NCBI GenBank assembly: GCA_902800045.1
Contig: CADCCZ010000001.1
Location: forward strand, 787,346-851,345
Source of the DNA: an uncultured Bacteroidia bacterium
GTDB taxonomy: Bacteria; Bacteroidota; Bacteroidia; Bacteroidales; ML635J-15
Direction of reading: 5' to 3'
Length of the DNA stretch: 64,000 bases
Part shown: positions 62,927-64,000 of the stretch, one piece after another
How positions within the stretch are numbered: position 1 is the first letter of the stretch
Layout: every line of letters begins with the position of its first letter
Position numbers and translations under genes: made by a program
Notes under the pieces: model-generated
What the model saw: the letters and a program-made list of their open reading frames with translations, nothing else
What the model was told of the DNA's origin: nothing
The model's database searches: none

Positions 62927-63487
62927 TTATCTGATTACCTGAATGTTGCCAGATTCGTCAACCTTTACAATGTCAGAATTTCTGTTTCGGCTCAGTTCGT
63001 CCTGTCGTAGCGGAACGACGTAGTCGACTTCCGACTTTATTTCGTTTGCAATGTCGCAGAATCCGAGTGGCGGGTTGCATCCCGAAAGGTTTGCCGATGT
63101 TGAGACTATTGGACGTCCGAGCAAGCCTATAACTTCGCGGCAGAAATCGTCGTTTACAATTCGTATTCCGATGGAACCGTCCTCGGCGACGAGGTTTTTG
63201 GGCAGATTTTTGGCTTCGGGGTAGATGATTGTAAGTGGACGGTCGGCCGCTTCAATGAGGTCGACAGCTATTTCGGGGATTGATGTAGTGAATTTTTTCA
63301 TCATTTCCATCGAATCGACAAGTATCAGCATGCTTTTGCCCTTGTCACGATGTTTGATGTCGTAAATGCGTGTGATTGCATTTTCGTTGCATGCATCGCA
63401 GCCTAATCCCCATATTGTGTCGGTAGGATAGAGGATTGTGCCTCCGTTTTCCAAGACTTTACAAGTTTCGTCAACAATGTTTTTCAT
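62927..63487 (-). CDS. L-threonylcarbamoyladenylate synthase (YrdC/Sua5 family)
   Basis: Makes threonylcarbamoyl-AMP from threonine, bicarbonate and ATP for the t6A37 modification of ANN-decoding tRNAs. 186 residues, the single-domain YrdC/TsaC form. It shows GGTILYPTDTIWGLGCDACN, the basic IKHRDKGKSMLILV motif and IVSTSANLSGCNPP. It shares the ATGA overlap with the glycosyltransferase gene upstream and abuts prmC downstream, so the three form an operon. Both tsaC and prmC act in translation. Confidence 0.92.
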   Translation of the reverse strand: MKNIVDETCKVLENGGTILYPTDTIWGLGCDACNENAITRIYDIKHRDKGKSMLILVDSMEMMKKFTTSIPEIAVDLIEAADRPLTIIYPEAKNLPKNLVAEDGSIGIRIVNDDFCREVIGLLGRPIVSTSANLSGCNPPLGFCDIANEIKSEVDYVVPLRQDELSRNRNSDIVKVDESGNIQVIR

Positions 63488-64000
63488 AGTTTATTGTAAA
63501 AAGTCATTAGTTCTTCGGTAATAAGTGCACGGTCGAAGCGTTTGCTGCGCTCGTAGCCGCGCTGGACAAGTTTCTTGCGTTCTTCTTCGTTGTCGAGAAG
63601 ATATTTTATTGCTTCGGCAAGATTGTCCTTGTGTGGTGCATTTATTGTAAATGCTGCATTTCCAGCTATTTCACCTGTACTTCCGTTGCTGTTGGTAATC
63701 ACAGGAGTGCCAGAGAAAAACGCTTCGAGGATTGGAATGCCAAAGCCTTCGTACATCGACGGGTAGATGAAAATGTCGGCCATCTGGTAGATTGCTGGCA
63801 GGTCGGCGTTGCCAAGTCGTTCGAGCACATGCAGTCGCGACGAAAGTCCGTGCGAGTCGGCGTAAGCCTTTATTTCGTCGTAGTATTCGGTCTTACGGCC
63901 AACCATCACAATGTCGATGTCGATATTGTGTTCGTACACTGCTTCGAGAATGCGGTGCGTATTTTTGCGTCTTTCGATAGTGCCTACCGAAAGCAGGAAA
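63484..64000 (-). CDS. Glycosyltransferase family 4 protein, 3' part (cut by window edge)
   Basis: The frame is open from the right window edge, reading SVGTIERRKNTHRILEAVYEHN, to TGA at 63484; only the C-terminal ~171 residues are present. The GT-B C-terminal half shows RLHVLERLGNADLPAIYQMADIFIYPSMYEGFGIPILEAFFSGTPVITNSNGSTGEIAGN, with the E-x7-E (EGFGIPILE) motif of GT4 retaining glycosyltransferases. It likely transfers a sugar from a nucleotide donor to a surface glycan. The GTG at 63939 is internal. The last four bases overlap the tsaC start. Confidence 0.88.
   Translation of the reverse strand, partial: FLLSVGTIERRKNTHRILEAVYEHNIDIDIVMVGRKTEYYDEIKAYADSHGLSSRLHVLERLGNADLPAIYQMADIFIYPSMYEGFGIPILEAFFSGTPVITNSNGSTGEIAGNAAFTINAPHKDNLAEAIKYLLDNEEERKKLVQRGYERSKRFDRALITEELMTFYNKL

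Overview
The window looks like chromosome from an anaerobic member of the Bacteroidales (Bacteroidota). Three things support this. First, many genes are preceded by the Bacteroidota -7 box TAnnTTTG (usually TACCTTTG or TATTTTTG) and have weak or no Shine-Dalgarno sites. Second, there are at least six predicted type IX secretion (T9SS) cargo proteins, five with type A and one with type B C-terminal sorting domains. Third, the metabolic genes are those of a fermenting anaerobe: ferredoxin-dependent 2-oxoacid oxidoreductase (KorAB), a fused NfnAB-type transhydrogenase, and the [FeFe]-hydrogenase maturase HydF. No rRNA, tRNA, CRISPR array, prophage or intact insertion sequence was found.

Layout. 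1-3.5 kb: the end of a DUF2779 protein, a 413-bp gene-free stretch with nested inverted repeats, and a small block of uncharacterised genes including a WG-repeat protein. 3.7-8.7 kb: gyrB, then korA-korB ending at a strong terminator. 8.8-11.8 kb: a large T9SS surface protein on the minus strand. 11.9-17.4 kb: ridA with a fucose-isomerase-like gene, a subtilase that appears fused to an outer-membrane beta-barrel, and a convergent lpdA. 17.5-23.2 kb: a universal stress protein, a gliding-type T9SS type B adhesin, a TPR protein and a FISUMP-like lipoprotein. 23.3-27.3 kb: a fused SpmAB-type membrane protein, a DegT aminotransferase, lpxH and lptB (envelope and LPS functions). 27.5-35.3 kb: nfnAB, an exonuclease with a signal peptide, a T9SS adhesin, and a minus-strand pair coding a lipoprotein ferredoxin (DUF362) and a DoxX/thioredoxin-like membrane protein. 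35.4-43.4 kb: a polytopic membrane protein, an exported PepC-type peptidase bracketed by clusters of a short palindromic repeat, asnB, a T9SS protein and glpK. 43.4-49.6 kb: an unknown gene, DUF5606, a TonB-dependent receptor, a zinc-ribbon protein and a leucyl aminopeptidase. 49.7-57.8 kb: pdxA with malic enzyme, two tandem T9SS-linked DUF4886 SGNH hydrolases, an M23/LysM peptidase and metG. 57.9-64 kb: a minus-strand run of a glycosyltransferase (partial), tsaC/sua5, prmC, hydF and mutS.

How it fits together. KorAB makes reduced ferredoxin, NfnAB can exchange electrons between ferredoxin, NADH and NADPH, and HydF implies an [FeFe]-hydrogenase elsewhere in the genome. A second theme is the cell surface: secreted adhesins with C-terminal sorting domains, a self-anchoring protease candidate, exported peptidases and SGNH hydrolases, and LPS genes.

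The most unusual material is not a classical gene cluster. It is (i) the subtilase/beta-barrel fusion, (ii) the signal-peptide-bearing DEDDh exonuclease, (iii) the lipoprotein ferredoxin with its DoxX/thioredoxin partner, and (iv) several interspersed intergenic repeat families that sit right after stop codons and often occur as composites. I see no clear new defence or mobile system. All functional calls come from reading motifs and were not checked against a database.
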